A stretch of DNA of 64,000 nucleotides. Origin: Nitrobacter sp039808345. GTDB lineage: Bacteria; Pseudomonadota; Alphaproteobacteria; Rhizobiales; Xanthobacteraceae. The stretch spans positions 2,356,001 through 2,420,000 of the forward strand of contig NZ_CP181167.1 in assembly GCF_047824785.1 (NCBI RefSeq), read 5' to 3'. Below the pieces are notes generated by a model. That model was not told the origin of the DNA. It searched no databases and saw only the letters and a program-made list of their open reading frames with translations. Below, piece after piece: positions 1 to 8,377 of this stretch (its first letter is position 1; the number at the start of each line of letters is the position of its first letter). The translations under genes and the position numbers were made by a program.

Positions 1-107
1 ATCAGGCGCACCTCGGCGGCCTTGGTCATCGCGTCCGCCGCCTCGATCGCCGGAACCAGTCCGCGCGTTTCAATCATGCCCAGGGCAATACCCATTATCT
101 CAGCCAT
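1..107 (-). CDS. csoS1: CsoS1 carboxysome shell hexamer protein, 3' part missing
   Basis: Major shell protein of the alpha-carboxysome. BMC-domain hexamers tile the facets and their pores pass small metabolites. Only the first 35 codons are inside the window. They read MAEIMGIALGMIETRG and continue with LVPAIEAADAMTKAAEVRL, the canonical start of the CsoS1 BMC fold. The ATG at 107 has an AAGGAG ribosome site 5-7 bases upstream, so the start is secure. It is the last visible gene of the cbbL-cso operon, 97 bases after csoS4B. Family and role are very likely; which CsoS1 paralogue (A, B or C) it is cannot be told from the fragment. Confidence 0.93.
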   Translation of the reverse strand, partial: MAEIMGIALGMIETRGLVPAIEAADAMTKAAEVRL

Positions 108-204
108 TTGTTCGCTCCTTGTTGTCGAAATAAAAGAAACTCAAGCCAGTCACTGCACCCTGACGCCCGCTGCGCGCGCGCCGCTCTGCTCTTTGCTCAC
201 CGCG

Positions 205-456
205 TCATGCCTCTTCCTCCCAGCCATCGATGATCCCGCAGATGGCCAGATCGGTCGCCACTGTTCGATCGGGCATGGCCATGCGTGCGGCCGTGCCGGC
301 GGCGGTGAATACCCATTTGCCAGGGGGGGCTCCGACAGGATCGGTCGCGACCGATATGTCTCCCTTCTGGCCCTTCAGAATGCGAAGCGAAGCCGAACCC
401 ATCTCCGGCACACGCCGGGTGCAGACAAGTTCGTCGACCACGCGCCAGACTTCCAT
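205..456 (-). CDS. csoS4B: CsoS4B carboxysome vertex pentamer protein
   Basis: An 83-residue CcmL/EutN-type protein. Members form pentamers that close the vertices of the icosahedral carboxysome. The product begins MEVWRVVDELVCTRRV and holds the KGDISVATDPVGAPPGKWVF region and the C-terminal ICGIIDGW strand typical of the family. The ATG at 456 overlaps the TGA of csoS4A (TGATG), and a GGAGG lies 7 bases upstream, so the two vertex proteins are translationally coupled. Longer in-frame starts exist further upstream but lie inside csoS4A and are not needed. CsoS4A and CsoS4B are sister paralogues; B is assigned from the usual order csoSCA, A, B. Confidence 0.92.
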   Translation of the reverse strand: MEVWRVVDELVCTRRVPEMGSASLRILKGQKGDISVATDPVGAPPGKWVFTAAGTAARMAMPDRTVATDLAICGIIDGWEEEA

Positions 457-713
457 CACGATGCCTCCGGATTCCAGTGGTCGATAATGCCGACGATGGT
501 CAGATCGGACGGATAATCCTTGGCTCCCGCCGCATCGCGCGCCGCGGAGGAGCCCACGCAAATCACCCAGTCGCCCGGAATGCAGCCGACGGCGTCGACC
601 GCGACGCTGCGCGGCCCGTTCGGCGTTTCCTGAACGACAAGAAGCGGACGATGACCCATGGCATCGATGCGATTGGTCGACACGAGGGTGGTTCTTACAC
701 GCATGATTTTCAT
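456..713 (-). CDS. csoS4A: CsoS4A carboxysome vertex pentamer protein
   Basis: An 85-residue CcmL/EutN-domain protein beginning MKIMRVRTTLVSTNRI. It carries the strongly conserved VDAVGCIPGDWVICVGSSAAR core and ends DLTIVGIIDHWN. Pentamers cap carboxysome vertices and limit CO2 leakage. The ATG at 713 follows the csoSCA stop by 13 bases, with GAGG overlapping that stop. The in-frame upstream extension to 788 would overlap csoSCA and is not family-like, so the short start was chosen. The neighbours csoSCA and csoS4B fix the identity. Confidence 0.93.
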   Translation of the reverse strand: MKIMRVRTTLVSTNRIDAMGHRPLLVVQETPNGPRSVAVDAVGCIPGDWVICVGSSAARDAAGAKDYPSDLTIVGIIDHWNPEAS

Positions 714-726
714 GGCGCATACATCC

Positions 727-2250
727 TCAATGATCGTCGACAGGGTCATCGGCGACGAACACGCAGGTCTCGTCGCCTGCGCGTTCACTCACCGCAATCG
801 CGCAATTGAGCAGGCCCCGGGCGGCGAGATCCGGGTAACGCGCCTCGATCGCGTCGCGCACCCGCCGACCCCGCGCGATCGCCCGCTCGCGCGATTGAGG
901 AATCCGCGCGTCGTACTCAAAATGCACCAGTACGGGCACCGGCAGACCATGCGCCACATTGAGTTTGGCGAAGATTTTGATCCCGACGTCCATGTCGGGC
1001 GCACCCTCCTCGATCGTGTCGAGATGCGCGAAATAAAACAGATTGCGCAATTGCAGCGACCTCACCGCATGACCGGCGACGATGCATTCCTCGTCGTGCC
1101 CGATGGTCTTGTAGCGCCCGGTGTGGTGCTTGATGACGTATTCGATCTGGGACAGGTTGGCTTCGGCCAGCGCCAGCACCAGGCGGCGCACACCCTCGTT
1201 CATACGGCCATTGCCCTGGTCCCGGCCACCCATGCCTTCCGCGCCGGCAACGATCTCGGCGATGCGGGTCCGCGCCGCGTCGGACGGAAGCCCCAGGGTG
1301 TCGCGATAGACCTGCGCGGTTTCGAAGTAGCGATGGGCGTTGAGTTCCCCGAAGCCATCCGGCAAATGGATACGCAACGCATCCAGGTCCGTGTCAACAC
1401 CGATCAGCAGGACGTCCGGCGCGGCGCCTGCGCCAAATGTCTGATCGACAGCCGCCCGCAACTCGTGCAGGCGCTGCAGCGCGGCCTGCGTGGCCTGACG
1501 ATCGTTGCTGCCGTGGGCCGCGCAACCATGACCGTCGGGTGAAGAACTGCTGAAATGATAAACAGCGATCTTGAGGAAGTTCAGGCGGTCGCCATCGACC
1601 ATGGCGCCCGACAACCGCTGGACTTCGCGGCGCGCCCAGTCCGCCACGTCGGCCTCGACGTCGAACAGCGCGCCGGCATAGGCCTTCACCCGTACATTCG
1701 GTCCGGGCAAAATGCGCAACACATAGGGGCTGACGCCCTGCAGCCGGCCGTCGGAACAAGGGCTGATGTCCACGGTGTGATAGCCGCACGAACGCAGGAA
1801 GTTTTCGTCCAGCGGCACGCGCTGGCGCCAGCCGACCTGCTCGGTCTGTGCGTTTTCGACGCTCGATTTCAGCGCGCTGAATATGCAGCGTGAATGCAGT
1901 GCGGACAAATCCAGCCCGCACACCCACGCATCTTCGAGCAACTGCGCCGGCAGATCGAAGCCGAGCTGCTCGCGGGCAAGCTGCTGCGAGCGCTCGATGA
2001 AGCTCTCGTCGTGCTGATGCGCGGAGATACGCTTGAGCACATCGACGATGCGGGTAAAGCGCGAGCGTACTTTTCGCTCGTAATCGAACAGCAGGCGATT
2101 GAGATCGCGATCGACCAGCGCATGTTCGCACATCTGCCCGCCGCCAACAATGCACGCCGGATGATGGGGCATGGCCTCCACCTCGGCCGCAGCCGCGGCA
2201 ACCGGGCTGGGCTCTCGTCGCAGGGCCTGAAGGCGTTTGCGCGTGTTCAT
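727..2250 (-). CDS. csoSCA: CsoSCA carboxysomal carbonic anhydrase (CsoS3)
   Basis: A 507-residue carbonic anhydrase that sits inside the carboxysome and converts bicarbonate to CO2 for RuBisCO. Residues 163-169 read SPCSDGR and supply a zinc cysteine (C165) and the Asp-Arg pair (D167, R169). H232 and C243 in the YHF...HGCAAHG stretch have the 11-residue spacing of the other two zinc ligands of the family. The N-terminal 25-30 residues are basic and Ala/Pro-rich, as in homologues where this part contacts RuBisCO. Length is normal (about 510). It starts 11 bases after csoS2 and is followed closely by csoS4A, so it is co-transcribed. Confidence 0.95.
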   Translation of the reverse strand: MNTRKRLQALRREPSPVAAAAAEVEAMPHHPACIVGGGQMCEHALVDRDLNRLLFDYERKVRSRFTRIVDVLKRISAHQHDESFIERSQQLAREQLGFDLPAQLLEDAWVCGLDLSALHSRCIFSALKSSVENAQTEQVGWRQRVPLDENFLRSCGYHTVDISPCSDGRLQGVSPYVLRILPGPNVRVKAYAGALFDVEADVADWARREVQRLSGAMVDGDRLNFLKIAVYHFSSSSPDGHGCAAHGSNDRQATQAALQRLHELRAAVDQTFGAGAAPDVLLIGVDTDLDALRIHLPDGFGELNAHRYFETAQVYRDTLGLPSDAARTRIAEIVAGAEGMGGRDQGNGRMNEGVRRLVLALAEANLSQIEYVIKHHTGRYKTIGHDEECIVAGHAVRSLQLRNLFYFAHLDTIEEGAPDMDVGIKIFAKLNVAHGLPVPVLVHFEYDARIPQSRERAIARGRRVRDAIEARYPDLAARGLLNCAIAVSERAGDETCVFVADDPVDDH

Positions 2251-2261
2251 ATCCGCGATCC

Positions 2262-4967
2262 TCAGCCGCGCGCCCCACCGGAGACGGTCACCGTAGCACC
2301 GCGCCGGGTATTGCCAGCCGATCCGGTAATGACCGACTCAGGCACTTCAGGCCGCTCAACGCTACGGAAGGCCATGGCGCTCGTTCCGGCTCCGCGCGGC
2401 TGACCGCGCATGGAGGGATTTCGCGCCAGGCTGGACGAACCCTCGGTGCCGGTGACACGGCTGTTGCCGTCCCAGGCGTCTCCCGAGACACGTCGCCCCT
2501 GCTGACTGCCCTCGCCGCTCAGGCGCCGCGCAGCAGGAAGCGAATGCTCCTCGTCACGCGGACGTCGCGTTTGACCGCCGTGCCGGAACTCCGGGGTGCC
2601 GGTGATCAGGCCATCGGCCTTGTTGATCGGGCCGGTGATGCGCGAACTGCTCAGGCCGCTGCCGGTGATGACCTCGGTCTGCCGCTCGCGCGCAGCCTCC
2701 CGAGCTGGAATGTTGATGCTGAAATCCCGGGGAGCGGGCGGGCGTTGATCCGCATCCCGCGCGCGGAAGCGGTCGCTCATCGCACATTGCCCGGACGAAA
2801 TATTATCCAGCCCAAGGTAAGGCGTTCCCGAAATCGGCTCACACGCGCCACGCTCGTCGCCGGTGACCTGCGATCCGCCCGCGCCCGGCCGATCGCCGGT
2901 GACCACGGTGGAAGGAATCACCGCACTGTCGCGGATCCGCGCGGCCTGCTGCTCGCGCTGCGGCGCCTGGCAGAAACCGGTATACTGGCCCTGACCGATG
3001 TAGGGGGTGCCGCTGATCGGCGAACAGGTCCCGGCTTCGTTTCCGGTCACATGTTCCGCGCGTCCAGCAGCGATGCCCGTGATCGTCTGGCCGCGCAGCG
3101 TGGTATCGACCACGACTTTGCTCACCGGCGAGACGGTCGGCACCGCCTCGACCGGACATACGGCGGCCAACTGGCGGGTGCCAATGTAGTCCGTGCCGGT
3201 GACGGGTTCGCACCCATAAGACTCGTCACCGGACAATTTTGGGCTTGGGGCGACCTCCGAACCGGTCACGGTCCGACCGCGCAGCGTCTGCATCTCAGAC
3301 ACCTTCCTGGGGCTGGGCGTTTTGCACAACCCGGCGAAGTCGGCAGTGGTGTAGTACTGGCTGCCCGTGATGCTGCGGCAGGAGCCGACCTCGTTGCCCG
3401 TCACCTTGGCCGACCGATCGACCGCGGTCCCCGAGACGATCTGCTCGTCGCGGGTGGACATCACGCTGACCTTTCGCGGGCCTCCTCCCGGCGGCGGAGT
3501 TCGACAAAAGTCGCGAAATTGTTCAACCGTGTGATACTCGGTGCCGGTAATCGGGCGGCAGCTCCCGGCCTCGTCGCCGGTCTGCCGTTCGCTGCGGCCG
3601 ACCACCGTGCCGGTGACGGGCTTGCCCGCAGCCGTATGGGTGATCGCCACCTTCGGGGGCGCGTCGTCGGTTTCTCCCTGACTGTAACGCGTGCCGGTGA
3701 TGGCGCGGTCGGCGCCATGTTCGACGCCCGTGACGCGGCGCGGACGATCGACCAGCGCGCCGGTGACGGTCTTGCCCTTGTCGGTGCTCGTGAGCGCCAC
3801 CTTCTGGGGCCGCGCATCCGGCCGCGCCGAACAGAATTGCTCAAAGCGCTCGGCGGAAAGGTATTCCGTGCCAGTCACGGGGCGACAGGCTCCCGCCTCG
3901 TCGCCGGTGGTCCTGGTGGAGCGTCCCAGCGCGGTGCCGGTGACGCGCTGCTCGCGCAGCGTGCTGCTGACCGCGACCTTGGGCACGGTCGGCTCGGGCC
4001 GGACGCCGCAGAGCGTCTGGAACTGCTCGAAGCCGATATACTCGGTGCCGGTAATGGCGCGGCAGGAGCCCGGCTCATTGCCGGTTACCTTGGAGATGCG
4101 CTCCACCTGGGTCCCGGTGACCGCCTGCCCGGAGAGAGTGTGCCCCTCCTCGACCTTGGGCGGCGCCTCGACCACATTGCGGGCGCGTATCCGGCCGGTC
4201 GGGCGAGTGCCGGCGCCAGACGCCTTGTCGACCCGGCCCGCCAGTGCCCGTACCATCCGATGCTGCATCGCAACCTGACGGCCGGTCGCGCCCTTCAGCA
4301 TGGCGCTCTGCCAATCCTGCTCCGGCATCGAGGCAGCGATCCGTGTCGCCTGGGCGACGCGCTTGAGACCCTTCTTGCCGTCCTGGTTCAGCGCGGCACG
4401 GCGCATTTTCGCGAGCGCGCGACCGGACGATTCCACCGGATTTACGGCTGGACGCGCAGCCGCCGGCGCATCGATCCGCACCGCCTCGATCTGCGCCGCT
4501 TCCTTCCGCTGCGCGCCGTGGCTGCAACCACATTGTCCACCGCAACTGCATTGCCCGCCACAACCGCAGCCGCAATCAGAGTTGCGCACTTCCGTGGGAG
4601 CCGGACGCCGCGGACGCACATGCGCCGCCGGACGGGACGCCACGCCCTGCCCTGCGTTCTTCAACGCCGCTTTGCCGACCGTGGACAGCGCCTGCCGGCG
4701 AGCCCTTGCCGCGGACTTCGGCGCCGTCGGCTGGATGATCGCAGCCGAAGCGGAAGAAGATGCCGCCGATGCGGCCTGAGCATTGCTACGGGTGGAGCTG
4801 GCGACATGCGCCGCATTGAGCTGCAACCGGCCGGCCGCGGAGCGCTTGTCGGCTTGCGCCACGACGGCCCCGGCCTTGCCGTGACGCGCCATGGCCTGCC
4901 GGCGTTGAAGCGCCAGTTCACGGCCGGATAGAGCTGCAGTGGCATGACCGGGGGCGACGTTTGTCAT
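2262..4967 (-). CDS. csoS2: CsoS2 carboxysome assembly scaffold
   Basis: A 901-residue, largely disordered scaffold that gathers RuBisCO and links it to the shell. The N-terminal region has at least three basic repeats of the RxxALxxxGKxA type (residues about 14-30, 90-105, 182-200), known RuBisCO-binding elements. A cluster of seven cysteines in 17 residues lies near 132-148. About residues 278-690 hold seven M-repeats built on VTGT, VTGNE/VTGDE, C and ITGTxY motifs; the third lacks both cysteines. The C-terminal region contains further VTGD/ITG motifs and ends in the shell-binding type. The ATG at 4967 (MTNVAPGHATAALSGRELA) has a GAGG 5 bases upstream. Full-length CsoS2B is encoded; no slippery frameshift site for a short CsoS2A form was confirmed by eye. 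Confidence 0.95.
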   Translation of the reverse strand: MTNVAPGHATAALSGRELALQRRQAMARHGKAGAVVAQADKRSAAGRLQLNAAHVASSTRSNAQAASAASSSASAAIIQPTAPKSAARARRQALSTVGKAALKNAGQGVASRPAAHVRPRRPAPTEVRNSDCGCGCGGQCSCGGQCGCSHGAQRKEAAQIEAVRIDAPAAARPAVNPVESSGRALAKMRRAALNQDGKKGLKRVAQATRIAASMPEQDWQSAMLKGATGRQVAMQHRMVRALAGRVDKASGAGTRPTGRIRARNVVEAPPKVEEGHTLSGQAVTGTQVERISKVTGNEPGSCRAITGTEYIGFEQFQTLCGVRPEPTVPKVAVSSTLREQRVTGTALGRSTRTTGDEAGACRPVTGTEYLSAERFEQFCSARPDARPQKVALTSTDKGKTVTGALVDRPRRVTGVEHGADRAITGTRYSQGETDDAPPKVAITHTAAGKPVTGTVVGRSERQTGDEAGSCRPITGTEYHTVEQFRDFCRTPPPGGGPRKVSVMSTRDEQIVSGTAVDRSAKVTGNEVGSCRSITGSQYYTTADFAGLCKTPSPRKVSEMQTLRGRTVTGSEVAPSPKLSGDESYGCEPVTGTDYIGTRQLAAVCPVEAVPTVSPVSKVVVDTTLRGQTITGIAAGRAEHVTGNEAGTCSPISGTPYIGQGQYTGFCQAPQREQQAARIRDSAVIPSTVVTGDRPGAGGSQVTGDERGACEPISGTPYLGLDNISSGQCAMSDRFRARDADQRPPAPRDFSINIPAREAARERQTEVITGSGLSSSRITGPINKADGLITGTPEFRHGGQTRRPRDEEHSLPAARRLSGEGSQQGRRVSGDAWDGNSRVTGTEGSSSLARNPSMRGQPRGAGTSAMAFRSVERPEVPESVITGSAGNTRRGATVTVSGGARG

Positions 4968-5074
4968 TCGGACCTCAGCACAAAGAACTCGATGAAGGGG
5001 CGGCGCCGATGCGCCGCGCCGCGAGCAGGTCATGGGCGCCGAATCGAGTCGGCTCCAGCACCCATTTCATCTCA

Positions 5075-5401
5075 TCAGCGGTACACGACGAATGCCATGC
5101 CCTGACTCTGAGCGTAATTGTCGTACGCGACGAAGCGCACCATCTGATCCGGGAATTCGCGGTGGCAGGCTTCGATCTCGGCCACCACGGCGTCGACGGA
5201 CTGCTCGCCGAACAACGGCAGCTTCCACATGTACCAGTAGCTCGCCTTGGCGGGCGTACCCTTCTCGGTGTGCTCGACCGCCGGATTCCAGCCCTGCGCG
5301 ATAGCGTGAGCGATCTGACGGCGCACCTGCTCGGGCGTCATCTGCGGCAGATAGGAGAAGGTCTCGTATTTCTTGAGCGAACGGTAGGCTTGAACGGCCA
5401 T
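5075..5401 (-). CDS. cbbS: RuBisCO small subunit, form IA
   Basis: A 108-residue small subunit that caps the L8 core to make the L8S8 enzyme. It shows the family order: YETFSYLP near the N-terminus, VRRQIAHAIAQGWNPAVEH, then YWYMWKLPLFG and VVAEIEACHREFPDQMVRFVAYDN. The absence of the long green-type loop fits carboxysomal form IA. It lies 74 bases downstream of cbbL; a strong hairpin sits in that spacer. It is followed after 107 bases by csoS2. Confidence 0.97.
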   Translation of the reverse strand: MAVQAYRSLKKYETFSYLPQMTPEQVRRQIAHAIAQGWNPAVEHTEKGTPAKASYWYMWKLPLFGEQSVDAVVAEIEACHREFPDQMVRFVAYDNYAQSQGMAFVVYR

Positions 5402-5428
5402 GACTTAGTCCTTTCGGTTTTGCTGCGC

Positions 5429-5455
5429 GGCGGCGCACCCACGGAGCGCGCCGCC
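5429..5455 (-). promoter_or_regulatory. Hairpin between cbbL and cbbS
   Basis: In the cbbL-cbbS spacer the transcript can form a perfect 8-bp GC stem (GGCGGCGC with GCGCCGCC) closing an 11-base loop. No T-run follows, so it is not a classic terminator. Its place suggests an mRNA-processing or stability element that would set the ratio of large to small subunit or of RuBisCO to shell messages. The stem is visible; the function is inference. Confidence 0.5.
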
Positions 5456-5475
5456 CACCGTATCCGTCGACCGGC

Positions 5476-6897
5476 TTACTTGTTGGCGATGGCGAGCTTG
5501 TCCATCGTTTCGAACTCGAACTTGATCTCTTTCCACGTTTCCATGGCGATCTTCAGTTCAGGCGAGTGAGCGGCGGCGGCGGTGAGAATATCCTTGCCTT
5601 CCTTCTCCAGATGACGGCCCTCGCCGCGCGCCTGGACGCAGGCTTCGAGCGCCACGCGGTTGGCGTGCGCGCCTGCGGCGTTACCCCAGGGATGGCCCAG
5701 CGTGCCGCCACCGAACTGCAACACCGAATCGTCGCCGAAGATCGTGACCAGCGCCGGCATGTGCCAGACGTGGATGCCGCCGGACGCCACGGCGAAGCCG
5801 CCCGGCATCGAGCCCCAGTCCTGATCGAAGAAGATGCCGCGCGAGCGATCTTCGGGAACGAAGGATTCACGCAGCAGGTCGATCCAGCCCAGTGTGGACG
5901 CACGGTCGCCTTCGAGCTTGCCCACAACGGTGCCGGTATGCAGATGGTCGCCGCCCGACAGACGCAGAATCTTCGTCAGCACGCGGAAGTGGATGCCGTG
6001 ATGCGGGTTACGGTCGATCACCGCATGCATGGCGCGATGGATGTGCAGCAGCATTCCGTTGTTGCGGCACCAGTTCGCCAGACCGGCGTTGGCGCAGAGG
6101 CCGCCAGCGAGGTAATCGTGCATGATGATCGGAGCGCGGATTTCCTTGGCGTACTCGGCGCGCTTGTACATTTCCTCGGGCGTCGGCGCGGTGACGTTGA
6201 GATAGTGACCCTTCCGCTCGCCCGTCTCCTGTTCCGCCTTCTGGACCGCTTCCATCACGAAATCGAAACGGTCGCGCCAGCGCATGAACGGCTGGCTGTT
6301 GATGTTCTCGTCGTCCTTGGTGAAGTCCAGACCGCCGCGCAGCGCTTCATAACAGGCGCGGCCGTAGTTCTTCGCGGACAGGCCGAGCTTCGGCTTGATG
6401 GTGCAGCCCAACAGCGGACGGCCGTACTTGTTGAGCTTGTCGCGCTCGACCTGAATACCGTGCGGAGGACCGCCGCAGGTCTTCACGTAGGCGATGGGGA
6501 AGCGAAGATCTTCCAGACGCAGCGCGCGGACAGCCTTGAACCCGAACACGTTGCCCACCAGCGAGGTGAACACGTTGACGACCGAGCCTTCTTCAAAAAG
6601 GTCGATGGGGTAGGCAATGAAAGCGTAATAGCAGGTATCGTCGCCCGGCACGTCCTCGAGGCGATACGCGCGACCCTTGTAGTAGTCGAGGTCGGTCAGC
6701 AGATCGGTCCACACCGTGGTCCAGGTGCCGCAGGACGACTCGGCAGCAACCGCCGCCGCCGCTTCTTCGCGATCCACACCAGGCTGCGGCGTGATCTTGA
6801 AACACGCCAGGATATCGGTGTCGAGAGGCACGTAATCCGGCTGCCAATAGCTTTGCCGATATTGCGTGACGCCGGCCTGGTACGATTTGACTGCCAT
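5476..6897 (-). CDS. cbbL: RuBisCO large subunit, form IA
   Basis: A 473-residue catalytic subunit of ribulose-1,5-bisphosphate carboxylase. Catalytic TIKPKLGLS (Lys168) and the carbamylated lysine motif GGLDFTKDDE (Lys194) are intact. HIHRAMHAVIDR, LSGGDHLHTGTVVGKLEGD (loop 6) and FGGGTLGHPWGNAAGA phosphate-binding motifs follow in order. The sequence type is form IA, carboxysomal. The ATG at 6897 (MAVKSYQAG) has AAGGAG 9 bases upstream, so the six-codon upstream in-frame extension was rejected. First gene of the cbbLS-cso operon, divergent from cbbR. Confidence 0.98.
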   Translation of the reverse strand: MAVKSYQAGVTQYRQSYWQPDYVPLDTDILACFKITPQPGVDREEAAAAVAAESSCGTWTTVWTDLLTDLDYYKGRAYRLEDVPGDDTCYYAFIAYPIDLFEEGSVVNVFTSLVGNVFGFKAVRALRLEDLRFPIAYVKTCGGPPHGIQVERDKLNKYGRPLLGCTIKPKLGLSAKNYGRACYEALRGGLDFTKDDENINSQPFMRWRDRFDFVMEAVQKAEQETGERKGHYLNVTAPTPEEMYKRAEYAKEIRAPIIMHDYLAGGLCANAGLANWCRNNGMLLHIHRAMHAVIDRNPHHGIHFRVLTKILRLSGGDHLHTGTVVGKLEGDRASTLGWIDLLRESFVPEDRSRGIFFDQDWGSMPGGFAVASGGIHVWHMPALVTIFGDDSVLQFGGGTLGHPWGNAAGAHANRVALEACVQARGEGRHLEKEGKDILTAAAAHSPELKIAMETWKEIKFEFETMDKLAIANK

Positions 6898-7086
6898 ATT
6901 CGAGGACTCCTTCATGCGCGCTTTTGCGGTAAGCGAACGACGGGCGAGGACCTACCGCTGTGCGGTGGCCATCCCCCCACCCGGCCCGGGGATGACGTTC
7001 GTGGGTCTCAGCAGGGTCTGTGATTCAGCCGGCCCCGCGATTCACGAGCCCTGAACATAGAAGATGACCCGCATAAACACTAATTG

Positions 7087-7118
7087 TTATTTTTGATCAT
7101 ATACATTAGAGTAACTTA
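7087..7118. promoter_or_regulatory. Candidate CbbR operator between cbbL and cbbR
   Basis: The 231-base cbbL-cbbR spacer turns sharply AT-rich next to cbbR. Two elements of the CbbR form TNA-N7-TNA stand in tandem: TTA-N7-TCA at 7087-7099 and TTA-N7-TTA at 7106-7118, six bases apart. LysR regulators of cbb operons bind such pairs in divergent promoters. The match is short and AT-rich DNA gives such patterns by chance, so this is a proposal supported by location. Confidence 0.5.
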
Positions 7119-7128
7119 TATATTGGCC

Positions 7129-8061
7129 ATGCATCTCACTCTCAGACAGCTCCAGATCTTCGACGCCGTGTTGCAACAGGAGAGCTTCACGCGCGCGGCC
7201 GATGCTCTGCATCTCACGCAGCCGGCGGTCTCGATGCAGATGCGGCAGTTGGAAGAACAGATCGGCGTGCCGCTGTTCGACCATGTCGGAAAAAAAATCC
7301 GGCCGACCGACGCGGGCCGCGAGTTGCACCGCCACACCACGCTCATCGGCGCCAAGATGCGCGACCTCGAGTCCGCGATGGAAGAGTTCCGCGGTGTCCA
7401 TCGCGGAGAACTCGACCTCACCGTGGCCAGCACGGCCAATTACTTCATGCCCAAGCTCATCGCAGCTTTCTGCGCCTGCCACGCCAGAGTGCAGGTGCGC
7501 CTGCAGGTGTCCAACCAGACGCATATCCTTGAGACGCTTTCGGCGGCGAATCAGGATCTGGCCATCATGGGGCAGCCGCCGGAAGACAGCGAGCTTGTCG
7601 CGCGCGCGTTCCTCGACAACCCCCTCATGGTCATCGCCTCGCCCGAGCATCAGCTGGCCGGACGCCGCAAGATCCCGCTGACGGAATTGGGTTGCCAGCC
7701 GTTCATTACACGCGAGCCCGGCTCCGGTACGCGCAATGCCGCGGAACGGCATTTTTCGCGCCTCGGCGTGGAGTTCAACTCGGTCATGGAAATGAGCAGC
7801 AACGAGGCCATCAAGCAGGCCGTCGAGGCCAGACTGGGGCTGGGGATCCTCTCGCTGCACACCCTGGAACTGGAACTGGCGATACGCCGCCTCGTCACCC
7901 TCGACGTGGAAAGTTTCCCCATCGTGCGGCAATGGTTCGTCGTCCACCGCAAGGGCAAGCGGCTATCGGCGGTGGCGCAGTCCTTCCTGGCGTTCATCAC
8001 TCAGCAGGCGCGGCCGCTGGCCTCGCCCAAACATCCGCAGCAAACGCCGTTCACCCCATGA
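7129..8061 (+). CDS. cbbR: LysR-family regulator of carbon fixation (CbbR)
   Basis: A 310-residue LysR regulator. The N-terminal winged helix-turn-helix reads LTLRQLQIFDAVLQQESFTRAADALHL and on through TQPAVSMQMRQLEEQIG. The remainder is a periplasmic-binding-protein-like effector domain (about residues 90-295). Divergent orientation from cbbL and the sequence type make CbbR the natural call; CbbR proteins respond to RuBP, NADPH or other Calvin-cycle metabolites. The ATG at 7129 was chosen because upstream codons (TTG at 7084) are not family-like. Its 3' end overlaps the convergent PII-like gene by 11 bases. Confidence 0.88.
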   Translation: MHLTLRQLQIFDAVLQQESFTRAADALHLTQPAVSMQMRQLEEQIGVPLFDHVGKKIRPTDAGRELHRHTTLIGAKMRDLESAMEEFRGVHRGELDLTVASTANYFMPKLIAAFCACHARVQVRLQVSNQTHILETLSAANQDLAIMGQPPEDSELVARAFLDNPLMVIASPEHQLAGRRKIPLTELGCQPFITREPGSGTRNAAERHFSRLGVEFNSVMEMSSNEAIKQAVEARLGLGILSLHTLELELAIRRLVTLDVESFPIVRQWFVVHRKGKRLSAVAQSFLAFITQQARPLASPKHPQQTPFTP

Positions 8062-8377
8062 ATTTCACCAGGCGGCCGACCTGGATGTCGCTGACGAAAA
8101 GCACTCCTGAATGGGCCTCGAAAAACGGCTGGAAGCCCTCGAGCAGCGGATCGAACAGGCTTTGCGGCACGGCGGCGATGATCATGATGAGAACGTCATC
8201 TTCATTGAACATCAAGTGCCCTTCGTACATGCCGTGGGCGCCCTTCCCGGACAGATTGCCGATGATGGTGTAGCCCTTGACTCCGGCGCGATCGAGCAGA
8301 TCAGTGGCAAATTCCCTGTGCTCGCCCTGGAGAATGATTTCCAGCTTCTTCAGTGGATGCAGCTTGATCTCGTTCAT
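8051..8377 (-). CDS. Carboxysome-associated PII-like protein (CPII type)
   Basis: A 108-residue protein of the PII/GlnB-like ferredoxin fold: LHPLKKLEIILQGEHREFATDLLDRAGVKGYT matches the first beta-alpha-beta unit, followed by a T-loop-like stretch (NLSGKGAHGMYEG) and a second unit (FNEDDVLIMIIAAVPQ). The lysine-tyrosine signature of nitrogen PII is absent. Homologues in carboxysome or DIC-transporter loci (CPII) bind adenine nucleotides and bicarbonate and are thought to tune inorganic carbon uptake. The ATG overlaps the dabA stop by four bases (ATGA), which argues for coupled expression with the transporter. Confidence 0.8.
   Translation of the reverse strand: MNEIKLHPLKKLEIILQGEHREFATDLLDRAGVKGYTIIGNLSGKGAHGMYEGHLMFNEDDVLIMIIAAVPQSLFDPLLEGFQPFFEAHSGVLFVSDIQVGRLVKFMG

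Noticed and set aside
2544..4931. 795-codon plus-strand frame
   Set aside because: Complement of csoS2; its regular pattern mirrors the M-repeats.
2262..4967. Programmed frameshift in csoS2 giving a short CsoS2A form
   Set aside because: Known in Halothiobacillus, but I could not identify a convincing slippery heptamer with a following hairpin by eye, so it is not claimed.
5566..7023. 485-codon plus-strand frame across cbbL
   Set aside because: Antisense of cbbL, with no recognisable domain and no ribosome site.
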